The position numbers were made by a program, and so were the translations under genes. Below are positions 20,439-31,230 of a stretch of 64,000 bases of DNA, piece by piece. Origin of the DNA: Trifolium pratense (lineage: Eukaryota; Streptophyta; Magnoliopsida; Fabales; Fabaceae); contig NC_060064.1 in the NCBI RefSeq assembly GCF_020283565.1, positions 7,926,266 through 7,990,265 on the forward strand. Reading direction: 5' to 3'. The notes under the pieces were generated by a model. The model had not been told where the DNA came from. It saw only the letters and a program-made list of their open reading frames with translations, and searched no databases. The number at the start of each line of letters is the position of its first letter. Positions within the stretch are counted from its first letter, which is position 1.

Positions 20439-23014
20439 TTAACAAATTGGAAGAGGAGCACCGTTCCACTCCCCCAAACATTCAAGAAGAGGGTCAATAA
20501 TTTTTCCCTGACACATAGCTGTGAATAGTTTGTCACACTCTTCACCTGGTGAAATGACATTTTCTCCAGTTAGCAAACCAGTTCCCAACTCCTTTCTCAC
20601 AAAGTTGTAAAGTGGATAAGATCTGCATCCATTGATCTTGTTTGGAATTGTAGAATTTCCACTCTCATATGCAGTCCTTGCACTTTCAACTTCTTTTGGC
20701 AAGAGGGTCTTCAACTCTTCCTCAAAAGTTGCAATCTTTTGGAAGATTGATGTGTTCAAATTCTTCTCACTTTCTCCATTGACTAAAGCATGTTCTACTA
20801 GCACTTGCCTGAGTTTTTGCGACAAGGGGTATGTCGCACTACAAGGATCGTCAATATAGGAAAACACATGCTCCCTATCAACCACTTTCAACAAGTCTTT
20901 TTCACAGAATCTTGAAGGATGAAGTTCTCCATTGACACCTATAGTTAAGGTCTTTTTGGCCACTTGGCTTACGGTATTCTTGACCGAGTTTTTCAAGTTC
21001 TCCTCCAAATGTCTTAAATCAATTGCTTGGCAAAGTGCAATCAAGAATGTGGAAGACATCAACTGAAGGATCTCAATGGCTTCATATGTTTTTCTGGATG
21101 AAATCAATCCCAATGAGTTCACATCTTGGTTGTGTTGCTCAGCACTTTGGACATGAGTTGTAACCGGATTTGCAAGATATTGCAACTCAGAACAATAGGA
21201 AGCCATGGCAATTTCGGATCCCTTGAACCCGTAATCCAAGCTCGGATTTCTACTAGCGGAGAGATTTGAAGGCAATCCGTTGTTGTAAAAATCGTTGACA
21301 AGCTCAGAGAATTGAGCAAACATAAGTTTACCAATTGATGCAAGAGCCAAACGTGTATTATCCATGGATACTCCGATAGGTGTTCCTTGAAAATTCCCAC
21401 CGTGCAAAGCCTTGTTTCTTGAAACATCAATAAGAGGGTTGTCATTGACAGAGTTGATCTCTCTCTCAATTGACTTGGTAGAGAATCTAATCACTTCAAT
21501 CAAAGGACCAAGCCATTGTGGCGAAGTTCTAAGTGCATATCTATCTTGCTTTGGCTTCTGCAAAGGGTCCATCTCATGCAACTTTTTAGCATCTTTGACA
21601 TAAGCACTGCCATCCAAAATGTGTTCCATAATAGCAGCAGCCTCAATTTGACCAGGATGGTGCTTCAACTTATGTGTCAAATGATCGGTAAATTCGGGCT
21701 TCCCTTGCATAACTTCAGCAAAAATTGCAGATAGAACTTCAGACAACACAGCCAATATGTTAGCTTCAAACAGAACAATAGAAGCTAAACCAGAACCAAC
21801 AGCAGTTCCATTAACAAGTGCAAGGCCTTCTTTCGGTTGTAATTCAAAGAACTCGGCATCAATTCCAGCTGATTGAAAAGCTTCTTTTGCATTAAGTACT
21901 TCTCCAGAGGGTCCATGAGCTTTAGAATTTGGTCGTCCAGTTAGTAAACCAGCAATGTAAGAAAGTGGGACTAAATCTCCTGAAGCTGTGATTGTACCAC
22001 GAAGTGGTAAACATGGGGTAACATTGTTGTTAAGGAGCTTGGTTATGGCTTCTAAAATTTCAAATCTAATGCCTGAATAACCTTGTAGAAGTGTGTTGAT
22101 TCTCACTAACATGGCAGCTCTTGTTGCTGTGTGTGGTAATATGTGATTTGACTCTGTTGCATTTCCGAATATTCCAGCATTCAAGAACCTGAAAACAATC
22201 ATTTAATTAGAATAAGCATCAGAAAAATGTTTTAAAATATTTTTGCTAAGTATAATCTAAAAAATAAATTACTAATGTACTTTCATATTTTCTAAAAGAA
22301 GTAACTAAACTACTGTCAAAAGAAAAACTAACTTAACAAGTTGAAAGTTTAAACAACTATTAAAAAATTCATAACACATCTCCTAAAAATAAGTTGCAGG
22401 TAATATATGTATGAACAGTTACATATATTGCGATGTTCCTATCAACTGAATTAATTAATTTTTTTTTACTAATGAACCAACTTATTTTTTGTCAAAAAAG
22501 AAAGTTGGTTATTAATAAATTTAAACTTTAAATCAAAGGAGTAATATAGATATGCAAATGAAGAAAGAAATAATAGAAAAATATATTACCTTATAAGTTC
22601 TTTCTGCAAAGCACCACCTTGTTTGGTTCGACGGTGTGAGGTTGCACCGAATCCGGTGGTCACACCATAACTGTCAGTACCTTTATTCATACTCTCCATC
22701 ACCCAATCACTACTGGCCTTAACGCCGGCTCTAGCAGATTCTGACAGCTCTACTGTGGCACCATCGTGTGCAGCAATGGCAGCCACCTGAGAAATTGTCA
22801 GTGTCTCACCACCAAGACGGACAACCGGTTTCCGGTACTCCTCCACCATTCGCTTGACCTCATCCAAATGACTCCCTTTCATTGCCTCAGCAGCCACACC
22901 CCAATTCAAAGGATCAGCACCATTCACTTTCATGTTATTAGCATTAGCATGATTCAAACAGAATGAATCAAGTTTGCCGTTGTTTTTTGTGATTGCTGCT
23001 GCTACTACTTCCAT
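20439..23014 (-). CDS. PAL: PAL-C: phenylalanine ammonia-lyase (724 aa, complete)
   Basis: Same reaction and family as PAL-B. Exon 1 is 22590-23014 and exon 2 is 20439-22188, with a 401-bp phase-2 GT-AG intron at the conserved Arg codon. The product is 724 aa. It keeps the [16 protein letters not shown] loop, the Phe-Leu pair, the MIO triad Ala-Ser-Gly (210-212), [21 protein letters not shown] and the LPIC end. Small differences include FGNATESNH where PAL-B has [17 protein letters not shown] for LFAQFSEL, and the N-terminus [17 protein letters not shown]. All catalytic positions I can identify are intact, so it should be active. Its promoter is the most disturbed of the three: a 1-kb transposon separates the TATA box from the upstream boxes. 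Confidence 0.97.
22189..22589 (-). other. Intron of PAL-C
   Basis: A 401-bp GT-AG intron, the shortest of the three, with no recognisable repeat. Confidence 0.9.
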
Positions 23015-23162
23015 CTTAATTAATACTAATTATGATTAATATTAATCCTTTAATTTGTTGTGTTGGTATAGCTAGAATTTCAAGAGAGAATGGAAATTCA
23101 AATGATTGTGAAAGTAAGGAAGAGTTGTGAATTTCCTGAGATATGAAGGAAGAGTAATTGGC

Positions 23163-23170
23163 TTTATATA
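23163..23170 (-). promoter_or_regulatory. TATA box of PAL-C
   Basis: TATATAAA on the minus strand, 149 bp before the ATG, in the context TTCTATATAAAGC. Confidence 0.8.
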
Positions 23171-23541
23171 GAAGTTTGTTTTGGAGGCTAACATTATCAT
23201 TTATTATTCTAATATTTTTATTATTTATTATTCTTATTATTCTATTATTTTTATCATTTATTATCCTATTAATGTCATCATTGTTTTAATAGTTGATCAT
23301 TTCTTTTCTTTAAAGGGAGTTGAGTCTTCTCGTGGTTGAGGTGTTCTTATTTTTTAGCTTGTTTTATTTTTTCTTGTTGATGTAGTTTTCACGTGTTTTA
23401 TTTTTCTGGATATTTGTATTTTTGCGTTTAATTTCATTTAGACAATTAAACGATAATTTTCTAGTTGTATATACTTCTGATGTCTATTTATATTCTATGT
23501 ATATTATATATTTCCTTTTTTTTTGTAAATATAATATTATA

Positions 23542-24553
23542 GGTTTAAATGCAGTTTTGATCCCCCTATTTTGAATTTTTTAAAGTTTTGGTCCCCCTAT
23601 TTCAAAAATCAACTTTTCAGTCCCCCTATTTTAGATTTTTTGTACTTTTGGTCCCCCACTTCATTTTGAGTCAATTTTCATGATGTGACAGATGACATAT
23701 GGACACTACAATTACACGTGACATTATTATTTATTTTATTTCAATAAATCGTATTATTAAAAATTATTTTGATTACAGTAAAAAAATAATTATTTTGATT
23801 AATAAAATATTAAATAAATAAATTAAAAGGGATTAATCCCAAAAATCCCTAATTTTCCTATAATTCTTCACCATCATAGTTGTGTTTATCCTCTCATCTC
23901 CAAATCCAAATTTATTCGTCTATCAACAAAAAAATCCAAATTTATTCAAATTCATCACCAACCCCACCAAAACCTTTTTCTGTTTCTTCCACTTAACTCC
24001 TCGTAACCAAAAATCTCACTAATGTGAACAAGACATTTTTCCATGTTTTTCAATCAGGAAATCGTTCATTGTTTCTCAATATCAATAAAATTACCTATTT
24101 AATGTCCAAGTTTATTTGTTCTATAACTTTCCTCTGCATAGCATAAAACTCCAGACATAAAGGGAAACCAACTCAACAAAGCATTCCCTAATTTTGAAGA
24201 TGGGATGAGGAAGAAATCTAGATTTGAGATGAGATGATGATCTTAGATGAAGAAATCTAGGAAAATTAGGGATTTTTGGGATTAATCTCTTTTAATTTAT
24301 TTATTTATTTAATATTTTATTAATCAAAATAAATTTTAATAAAATGATTTATTGAAATAAAATAAACAATAATGTCACGTGTAATTGTAGTTTCCACGTG
24401 TCATCTGCCACATCATGAAAATTGACTCAAAATGAAGTGGGGGACCAAAAATACAAAAAATCTAAAATAGGGGGACTAAAAAGTTGGTTTTTGAAATAGG
24501 GGGACCAAAATTTCAAAAAATTCAAAATAGGGGATCAAAACTGCATTTAAGCA
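23542..24553. mobile_element. Mutator-like foldback element (1,012 bp) in the PAL-C promoter
   Basis: Inverted arms of about 300 bp: GGTTTAAATGCAGTTTTGAT on the left and the complement of ATCAAAACTGCATTTAAGCA on the right. They continue through 'ggtccccctatttc' and 'aattacacgtgacatta' blocks. A perfect 9-bp duplication AATATTATA flanks it (23533-23541 and 24554-24562), as Mutator-superfamily insertion produces. The interior is AT-rich and non-coding. It sits about 370 bp upstream of the PAL-C TATA box and displaces the conserved distal promoter blocks. Confidence 0.92.
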
Positions 24554-24621
24554 AATATTATATTTATCATTAAAAAAATTATTATTCTATTATTCAAGCT
24601 TTGCATGTGCGTTGGTGTGAT

Positions 24622-24648
24622 GTGTGAGTTTCTTAATTAGGTGGGGAT
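24622..24648 (-). promoter_or_regulatory. Degraded AC element of PAL-C
   Basis: Where PAL-B has 'gtgagtttggtaggtggggg', PAL-C reads 'gtgagtttcttaattaggtg', so ACCTACC has become a sequence interrupted by TTAAG. The neighbouring bases still align, so this is the orthologous position with the box destroyed. Confidence 0.5.
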
Positions 24649-24804
24649 ATGTATAAAAAAATGTAGGATAAAAAAGTGGGTTTGTTATCAAAAAATAAAA
24701 AGTGGGTTTGTTGGAAGTAAATTATGGCCGTCTGATTAATCACTTAATACTTAAACGGATAGGATTGTGCAACGTGGCATTATAGGGTTGTAGTATTCTT
24801 GATC

Positions 24805-24817
24805 CTTGGTTGGTAGA
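24805..24817 (-). promoter_or_regulatory. Distal ACCAACC box of PAL-C
   Basis: Minus-strand TCTACCAACCAAG, identical to the PAL-A box but now about 1.64 kb from the TATA box because of the transposon. Confidence 0.5.
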
Positions 24818-24994
24818 TAGGACTAAAACAAACATGAGGTAGGTGGGGCGAGAAATATAGTGGAAGCTAGCAACCATGCATGACCATGACTGTAGATTCA
24901 ACTCAAGAGGTCGGTCAACCTATAATACATGTAGATAACATGCATTATTTACAGGCTTTGTTTAAAGTGGTGTATGGTGCACAAGTTGGTGATA

Positions 24995-25215
24995 TCATAT
25001 ATATTATCAATGTCAAATTTTAAAAAAATTGAAAATTATTTGATATGTCTTTGAGATCCATTAAGATTAACGATATAAAAACTCATAAATCGTTAATTTT
25101 GATGAGTCTCGATGGCATATCAAATGATTTTCAATTTTTTTAAAATTTGACATGGATGATTTATATAATACAAGCTATCAATTCAATGGTGAATTTTGTA
25201 AAATTCGTATTCGTT
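24995..25215. mobile_element. Foldback MITE, family also at 62.8-63.1 kb
   Basis: A long imperfect palindrome: 'atttgatatgtctttgagat' and 'cattaagattaacga' face 'tcgttaattttgatgagtct' and 'ggcatatcaaatgattttca'. The right end continues into 'gaattttgtaaaattcgtat'. The same arms and centre recur at 62836-63090. The left terminus seems lost here. Confidence 0.65.
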
Positions 25216-26549
25216 ATAATCTTGTCCATCAATTACTTAAAGAGTGTCTTAATGTTGTAAGATTTTAAGATAAATTGTAAGCTATATGGGTATAAAAAGT
25301 AATTATGTATGTATATAATTTTGATTAAAAAAACAGAGACTATATATAAACAATTTATGATAATGATGATTTAAATATGCATAGTAGTCGCTATTCTTTT
25401 CGTTTCAAAATAAATGTCACATTTAAATTGTGTGAGAAAATAAATAATATAATTCATTTTCAAGGTGAACTAATTAAATCAAGTATTGTCTTCTCCTGAA
25501 GTCGCTCTAAGAGATTTCTTAGGACATGTTAAGGAGGATAACTGGCTTTGGTGGAGACACACTTAATTTTGAGGAGGATAAGTGGCCTTGGTTGAGTGAC
25601 CAAAATATCGAATTAAAAATTATTTGACTTTGATTTCTAATTTTGTGACGTGGTTAATCTGAAAAACACCTAATGTTATTTTCTCATATTAAATTATCAT
25701 CTTGAAAGTGATTTTTGGGCAGGTCCTTTTGGTCACTTTGGTTCAAAATGTTAAAATATTATCTCAAATTTTCAATTGTTAACAAATTTATCAAATGACT
25801 TTTTTTTTTACACAAATTTATTAAATAGTAACTTTTAATCAATCAAATCTTAGTGTGGACCAATGTGATGGAGCCCTAAATATATTTGGAGTTGGGTTCC
25901 TCACTCATAAAAATTACTTATTTTTAAACATTAAAATAAGATTAATTTATTTGAAAGTCAAAATAATAATGACAATACAATTAAAACTATTGTGTGTTGA
26001 AATATTTTCAGGTATTCACTCAAATCAATTATATATGACTTTGAGATGATCAATTTTGTCACATATATTGCGTGGTTGAGAGGAAACATAATTGAACTTA
26101 GTAATAGTCACAGTAATAAATCTCTTTCTGAGAGATATAATATGTATGCCTCTGAATTAGTATTATTAGTTGATCAATTTCGAAGCTGATTTATCTATTT
26201 GTGCAAAACAAACACCATATTAAAATGGAAAAATTAAAATAAATACAACACACAACGACGAATAAAACGACAATGCCACACTTAGGTAACAAAATTACAA
26301 AAGAAGTAATTCAAATATATGTGGATAATATTAATTTAAATAAAAGTAAAAGAAGAATTAAAACTATAGATAATTGTTTATAAGAAAACTACAGGATACC
26401 ATTACATTTTCTGGTATCTCAAACTATACAATAAATTGATTATCTAGATTTTGATTAACATTTTTCAATTAGTTTTACTGCAAAGAAATAGACCAAGTGT
26501 GAATCCCACATGGTGGACTGAAGCACCGAGATGCAGGTCAAGCTTATTT
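25216..26549. other. Intergenic, no gene recognised
   Basis: AT-rich. 'Cttttggtcactttggttcaa' and neighbours show no family resemblance, and there are no usable coding frames. Confidence 0.4.
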
Positions 26550-26554
26550 AGTGT

Positions 26555-26727
26555 TGTTAAAGTTAAGAGAGAAACACAAGTGGTGGCTAGGGTTTCAATA
26601 ATATCAGAATTGCATTACTTAATAAAATAAGGATTACAATACAATTTATAATAATTCCTAATGGACTACTAGACTACTAACACATAAAGCCCAATATTTA
26701 AAGCCCTAATAATATTATTATCTAACA
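26555..26727 (-). repeat. LTR of the TRIM-like element (3' LTR)
   Basis: 173-bp terminal repeat beginning TGTTAAAG and ending ATCTAACA on the plus strand; partner of 27757-27929. Confidence 0.88.
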
Positions 26728-26992
26728 CTTCCCCTCAAACTCACGATGCATTAACAGGTAATCATCGAGAGTTTGTCAGACAAAAAACGAAATCATACTA
26801 ACTCTAACTAAATATTTTATTTCTAATACTACCCCTCAAGCTAAAGCTTACTAAGTTTGGAGCTTGTCACAAAATCAACCCTAAAAATAAACTAAATTAA
26901 CTGATTGCATTAACCGAAGTGGGGAACCAGATTCGACTTCAGCTTCAGGCTTCAGTTTCGGACTTCAGGCTTCAGAGTTTCAAATAGTCATA

Positions 26993-27161
26993 TTGTGAGT
27001 ATTCCCTCACCAGACAGATTGTGAGCTTTCGCTCACCAGACAGATTGTGAGTATTCCCTCACCGGATTCAGATATTCAGATTGTGAGTATTCCCTCACCA
27101 GACAGATTGCGAGCTTTCGCTCACCAGACAGATTGTGAGTACTATCTTAACTCACCGGACA
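26993..27161. repeat. Tandem 26-bp hairpin repeats inside the TRIM-like element
   Basis: Alternating units such as GTGAGTATTCCCTCAC and GTGAGCTTTCGCTCAC joined by CAGACAGATT. Six or so units occur; each is a small self-complementary hairpin (GTGAG..CTCAC). They occupy the internal region where gag would be expected. Confidence 0.8.
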
Positions 27162-27756
27162 GAACCAAACGAAAAACAGTCATGACAAAACAAACCAAAT
27201 CAGAGAGTAACAAACTAAACTAAAGGAAGCATAACCAAGCGAAACACGAGCAAACCAACACCACCATAGACCAAACATCAAATTGCCGTGGAAAAACAAA
27301 AACCATATCTTAATTACGGTGCCACTAGAAGGCAATAGCAACAATAGGACAAGAAAAGCCAATCAATGCTCCCACCAAAACAAATTTTCAAGACTTTCTA
27401 ATTTCTTATAGAATTCAAAAAGTGTAACTGATCACACATAACCTACCTTATCAAAATAGTATTGATATCAAACACGTGATGTGGAAAACTGACCGAGTAT
27501 CACAAAATCGGAGCGCTCAATTAGAAACAAATAATCAACAAAAGACTCGACCAAGAGAACTGAGATGCAATTTAACAAATTAAACAGAGGCAATCAAAAC
27601 AGAATAACCCAACGATTTGCAGACAACTACTGATACGACAATCAACAAACTCAAAAATCCACAACTCGATTACGATTTCGTTCCCAAATTTTTGAGAACT
27701 AGACAGCGGAAGCAAACAGGTGGTTCAAGGCGGATCGAAACAAGCTCTAGATACCA

Positions 27757-27929
27757 TGTTAAAGTTCAGAGAGAAACACAAGTGGTGGCTAAGGTTTCAA
27801 TAATATCATAATTGCATTACTTAACAAAATAAGGATTACAATACAATTCATAATAATTCCTAATGGACTACTAGACTACTAACACATAAAGCCCAATACT
27901 TAAAGCCCTATTAATATTATTATCTAACA
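27757..27929 (-). repeat. LTR of the TRIM-like element (5' LTR)
   Basis: 173-bp repeat followed on the minus strand by the primer-site-like TGGTATCTAGAGC. Confidence 0.88.
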
Positions 27930-27934
27930 AGTGT

Positions 27935-28462
27935 ATCTTGCAACGACGTGGGCCAACAATGTAACTGCAGTTTCCAGGCGGTGGTCTGTTTTCAAGTCAA
28001 TGAAACACAATCACGATTCGTGTTGTATCAATTGCGAGTTAAGTTAAATTTCTCATTATTTAAAAAAATAAAGATTGATTATTTTATAAGTGAAAAAATT
28101 CATAAACCTAACGCCTTAAAATTTAGAATTAAGATGTAGTGTCCAATTTATTTGTATAATTGTTTTGAGTCCAATATGAATTTTCATGACCCAACCGTTT
28201 GACTCGAACAATTCACTCTGGAGTTAAAAGTGAATAATTTTACTCATTGACTAATAAATTAAAGAAAGATATCATAGCTACATAACATTATGATAAATCA
28301 TGAAGTTGTTAAAATAACAAAATGGCAAAGTTATTATAAACTAACACACAAGGGAGAGAGTTAGGGTTCGCTTCTGATCATGACGTACAGTTTAACAATT
28401 TCGATATTTTTATCGGTTAAACTAGAGTTTGTAGACAATTCTTAAATAGTACTTATTACTAT
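27935..28462. other. Intergenic; first part resembles 16.6 kb
   Basis: 'Gtaactgcagtttccaggcg' and 'tttcaagtcaatg' match the block at 16610-16695 upstream of PAL-B. The remainder is AT-rich without genes. Confidence 0.4.
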
Positions 28463-28813
28463 GGATGCGTTTGATGATCTGCTAAAAAACACAAGGGACT
28501 AAACATGACAACTCCAGTTATACTGTGTTTGATCGTAAAACTGTTTGAGGGACTGGACAAATTTGGAGGCAAGGGACAGCACAAAAACAGAATTTTTTGT
28601 CCCTCACTAAATCACAGCACAACTTTTTGTCCCAAGTACAACTTATCTAAAATACCAAAATATCATTTTGTTCACCAAATATCATATAAAACAAAAAAAA
28701 TGTTCAATATCATAAAAATTTGTTTTGTTCTGTGCTGTTCTGCCATGTGTTGTGTTGTTCTGTCTTGTGTTGTTCTATCCAGTACTTACTCTTTAACGGA
28801 TTCAAACGCACCC
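28463..28813. mobile_element. Small foldback MITE (~350 bp)
   Basis: Inverted ends GGATGCGTTTGATGA and the complement of TTCAAACGCACC, with 'ctat' on both sides. The internal 'gggactggac' / 'ttctatccagtac' stretches also pair. Size and termini suit a Tourist/Harbinger-like MITE, but the duplication is ambiguous. Confidence 0.55.
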
Positions 28814-29340
28814 TATGTCTTCATATAAAAAACAACTTGCCTTTGCTTATTAAATAGAAAAATTGGCTTCTTAAAAAATTTCCACAAATAATAACTTTAC
28901 ATCAATAAAGAAATTCCTCAAATAAAGACTTGGCCAGTCTTCTTAGTCAGTATGTTAAGTTTTTCTAAGAAAGAAACGCGCTGAACTTTGTTGACTCAAA
29001 GCAAGGACAAAGGGGACAAGTCATTATCGAAGATAAAAGAATAAGAAAATTAAGCAAATTGAGGGTGGCGTATAGATCCAAAATATATAAAATCATAAAT
29101 GCTTTGAAAATTTTCTACGTGAAGAAACTTGGTAAGTACATGTGATTGTGAATGAAGACTAATTAAGGAAGAAACGGTCAACTCGATGATATTTCCATAT
29201 ATTTTTTCTTGGTGAACTACTTTATTATTTATAGACAGTGGAAGAAGACAAAAGTTTAATGCATGTAACATAAAATAAATAACAACTCAAATACTTTTTC
29301 ATCAACTACCAACATGTGGTGGTCTGACTAAAATATTTAA
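28814..29340. other. Intergenic, no gene recognised
   Basis: AT-rich spacer; no coding resemblance on either strand. Confidence 0.4.
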
Positions 29341-29479
29341 ACTCCAACGAAGTTTAACAAAAATTCACTCCAAAGCGCTTTAGATGAATTTCTTTTCTGC
29401 TATATGTTCTCTTAAGATTTTTTTGAGGCGTGATTTGTGGTCACTTGTTAAGGGTTCTTATTTTCTTCACCAACATTAT

Positions 29480-29695
29480 GAGGAGTTTCTTTTTTGTCTT
29501 CTTTTGAGTAGGTGTTTTTTAGTGGTATCTTTTGTTAGTTTTTGATAGTTTGTTGTTCGTTTGTATTTTTTCACCATCTTTTCTTTTGGGATAGAACTTT
29601 TTAATAAAATCTTAATTATCGAAAAAAAATACTATTTAAAAAATACTATTTTTTCACCATCTTTTCTTTTGGGATAGAACTTTTTCATTGACCAC
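29480..29695 (+). repeat. LINE 3'-end remnant with a duplicated tail
   Basis: 'Ttttcaccatcttttctttt' followed by 'gggatagaacttttt' occurs twice, about 80 bp apart (29569 and 29649). The first copy continues into AATAAAATCTT, which looks like a polyadenylation end. The composition fits LINE 3' UTRs. Confidence 0.45.
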
Positions 29696-29984
29696 CGGTT
29701 GACCACCGGTCCTCCACCCCTCTTTTAATTAATTCTTTTATTATATAATAAAGAATTTTAAAAAATTGAAGATTGGGCCTGAATTAGCTATTGGGCCTAA
29801 ATTTTCAAACCAATTCCAAACCAAATTACAAAATGTGGTTATGGTTTATAATTGGTGTTTTTTTATTGGAGTGGTGTGATTTTTTTTTAAATGGATTTTG
29901 CAAACTAAAATTGGATATGGATTGGTTAGTAATTTGGTTAAGGATAACCAAATTTTTTGCACACCCCTAATTGGATATACTCGA

Positions 29985-30310
29985 ATATTCTTAATGCTGA
30001 AATCTTGGACCTGATGCACGAGATTCAGATTTGGACGTTTCCACTCATCACTACGGGAACGAGATAGCTATAATAAAAAAAAACATGGCTCTTTCAACTG
30101 TGTCATTCACTCAAAGAGGGTAATATGTGTGTTGACTCTTTAGCAAAGTTTGGGACAAGATCTATGAGCAAACTATTGATGGTTCTTGATCCTCCAGCTG
30201 AACTCCGTTTACTACTTATGGCGGATAGTATGGATGTCAATTATTTTCGCGGCCTATAGTTTTTTCTTTTACTTTTTCTTTTTTCTTTTTGCTTTTATCA
30301 TGTAACCAAA
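29985..30310 (+). pseudogene. LINE RNase H-like C-terminal fragment
   Basis: Plus-strand frames give NILNAEILDLMHEIQIW, then HSLKEGNMCVDSLAKFGTRS and LDPPAELRLLLMADSMDV. This is the usual end of plant LINE RNase H domains (the EGN.C.D.LAK motif). It is frame-broken and followed by a T/C-rich tail. Confidence 0.7.
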
Positions 30311-30655
30311 AAACAAAACTACATATTATATTGTTACTCATTCATGTCTTAATCTTGAATCTAATCCCAAAACAACAACCATTCAAGTATTCAACATACT
30401 GTTAATGGGAAAACAAAATTAAATTTTTCAACTATACATTCAAGATAAAGTCATGAATGAGTAACAATAATAAATATCAATCGTATTACATTACGACAAT
30501 TTTTCTCCTTCTGTGTTGCTCAATTCTACATGAATATAGCATTAACATAGTATTACTAGATAATTATTTACAATTACATATAATAGTTAGTTTTCAAAGT
30601 CAAATAACTATATACTAATAAATAATAATCTAAAACAATTTTGGGCCTTTTGTTA
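30311..30655. other. Spacer 3' of the small gene
   Basis: AT-rich; probably includes the 3' UTR of the small membrane-protein gene. Nothing else recognised. Confidence 0.35.
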
Positions 30656-30808
30656 TCATGGTTGGGCTTGTGGTGGAGGAGCTGGAGGCCCAAACTGTTG
30701 TGGATGAGAAATTGATTGTTTACTACCCCTGCACCTCCCCAAAAGGTAGCATGCTAAAGCCAATATCAAGATTAACACTATTAATGGTAGCGATATCACC
30801 AATTCCAT
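30656..30808 (-). CDS. Probable 50-aa single-pass membrane protein
   Basis: ATG at 30808, TGA at 30656-30658. The protein begins MELVISLPLIVLILILALAC, a clear hydrophobic helix. It continues YLLGRCRGSK with basic residues, then ends in a Pro/Gln-rich tail FGPPAPPPQAQP. The layout (short N-terminal membrane helix, GR.RG basic edge, FGPPAPPP tail) is one I associate with small unnamed plant proteins, so I think it is real despite its size. A strong donor CAG|GTACGT on the same strand at 31036 could end a 5'-UTR exon, with an acceptor near 30829 or 30847. No function is proposed. Confidence 0.6.
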   Translation of the reverse strand: MELVISLPLIVLILILALACYLLGRCRGSKQSISHPQQFGPPAPPPQAQP

Positions 30809-31230
30809 TCTCTACCTTTCCTTTATACCTAAATCATGCCATCTTACTCAAAATTCATCACAACAATAACAAAAAATTAATCTAGACATATGATTAAAAT
30901 ATTTTTAATACTAGATTGATGTTTGATAGAATAATAACAAATCAATCTAAGGTACAAATTAATGAAGATTTCTGACTATTGGGAAAAAAGAAAAAGAAAA
31001 AAAAAAAAAAAAGGAATTGTTAATTGCGTACGTACCTGATGATAGTCTTAGTGATAATTTAAGTGATGGAAACAACGTCTGGAAAACAAAATCTAGTGAG
31101 GGAATGGATGATGTTAATTTTTATGTAAGCACTTAAGTAACAAATAATTTGTGTAGTTTTAGAAGAAAATAAAGGAAGAAGGGAGAAGATGGAATATCAC
31201 TATCAGTTTGATGAGAAATAGACGTAAAAG
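30809..31230 (-). other. Presumed 5' UTR exon and intron of the small membrane-protein gene
   Basis: The donor CAG|GTACGT at 31036/31035 is a near-perfect plant 5' splice site. The interval to the start codon is AT-rich with an A-tract at 30990-31012. Transcript ends are not determinable from sequence. Confidence 0.4.

Larger units (their letters stand above)
26555..27929 (-). mobile_element. Non-autonomous LTR retrotransposon (TRIM-like), 1,375 bp
   Basis: Two 173-bp direct repeats (26555-26727 and 27757-27929) run TGTTAAAG...ATCTAACA and are flanked by a 5-bp duplication AGTGT (26550-26554 and 27930-27934). On the minus strand the right repeat is followed at once by TGGTATCTAGAGC, a Met-tRNA-type primer site, and GAGTTTGAGGGGAAG precedes the left repeat as a purine tract. 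The ~1-kb interior has no gag or pol. The LTRs differ at several sites, so it is older than the copia element. Its size falls between classical TRIMs and larger defective elements. Confidence 0.9.

Noticed and set aside
20439..22202. PAL-C second exon as an independent single-exon gene starting at an ATG at 22202
   Set aside because: That ATG is in the intron, just before the conserved splice acceptor; the Arg-split intron is conserved across the PAL family.
26993..27161. Regularly spaced short repeats resembling a CRISPR array
   Set aside because: The intervals between hairpin units are repeated rather than unique spacers, and the block lies inside an LTR element in a plant genome.
27180..27362. 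Hydrophobic 60-codon minus-strand frame inside the TRIM-like element
   Set aside because: Low-complexity hydrophobic composition without any domain; no initiation or splice context.
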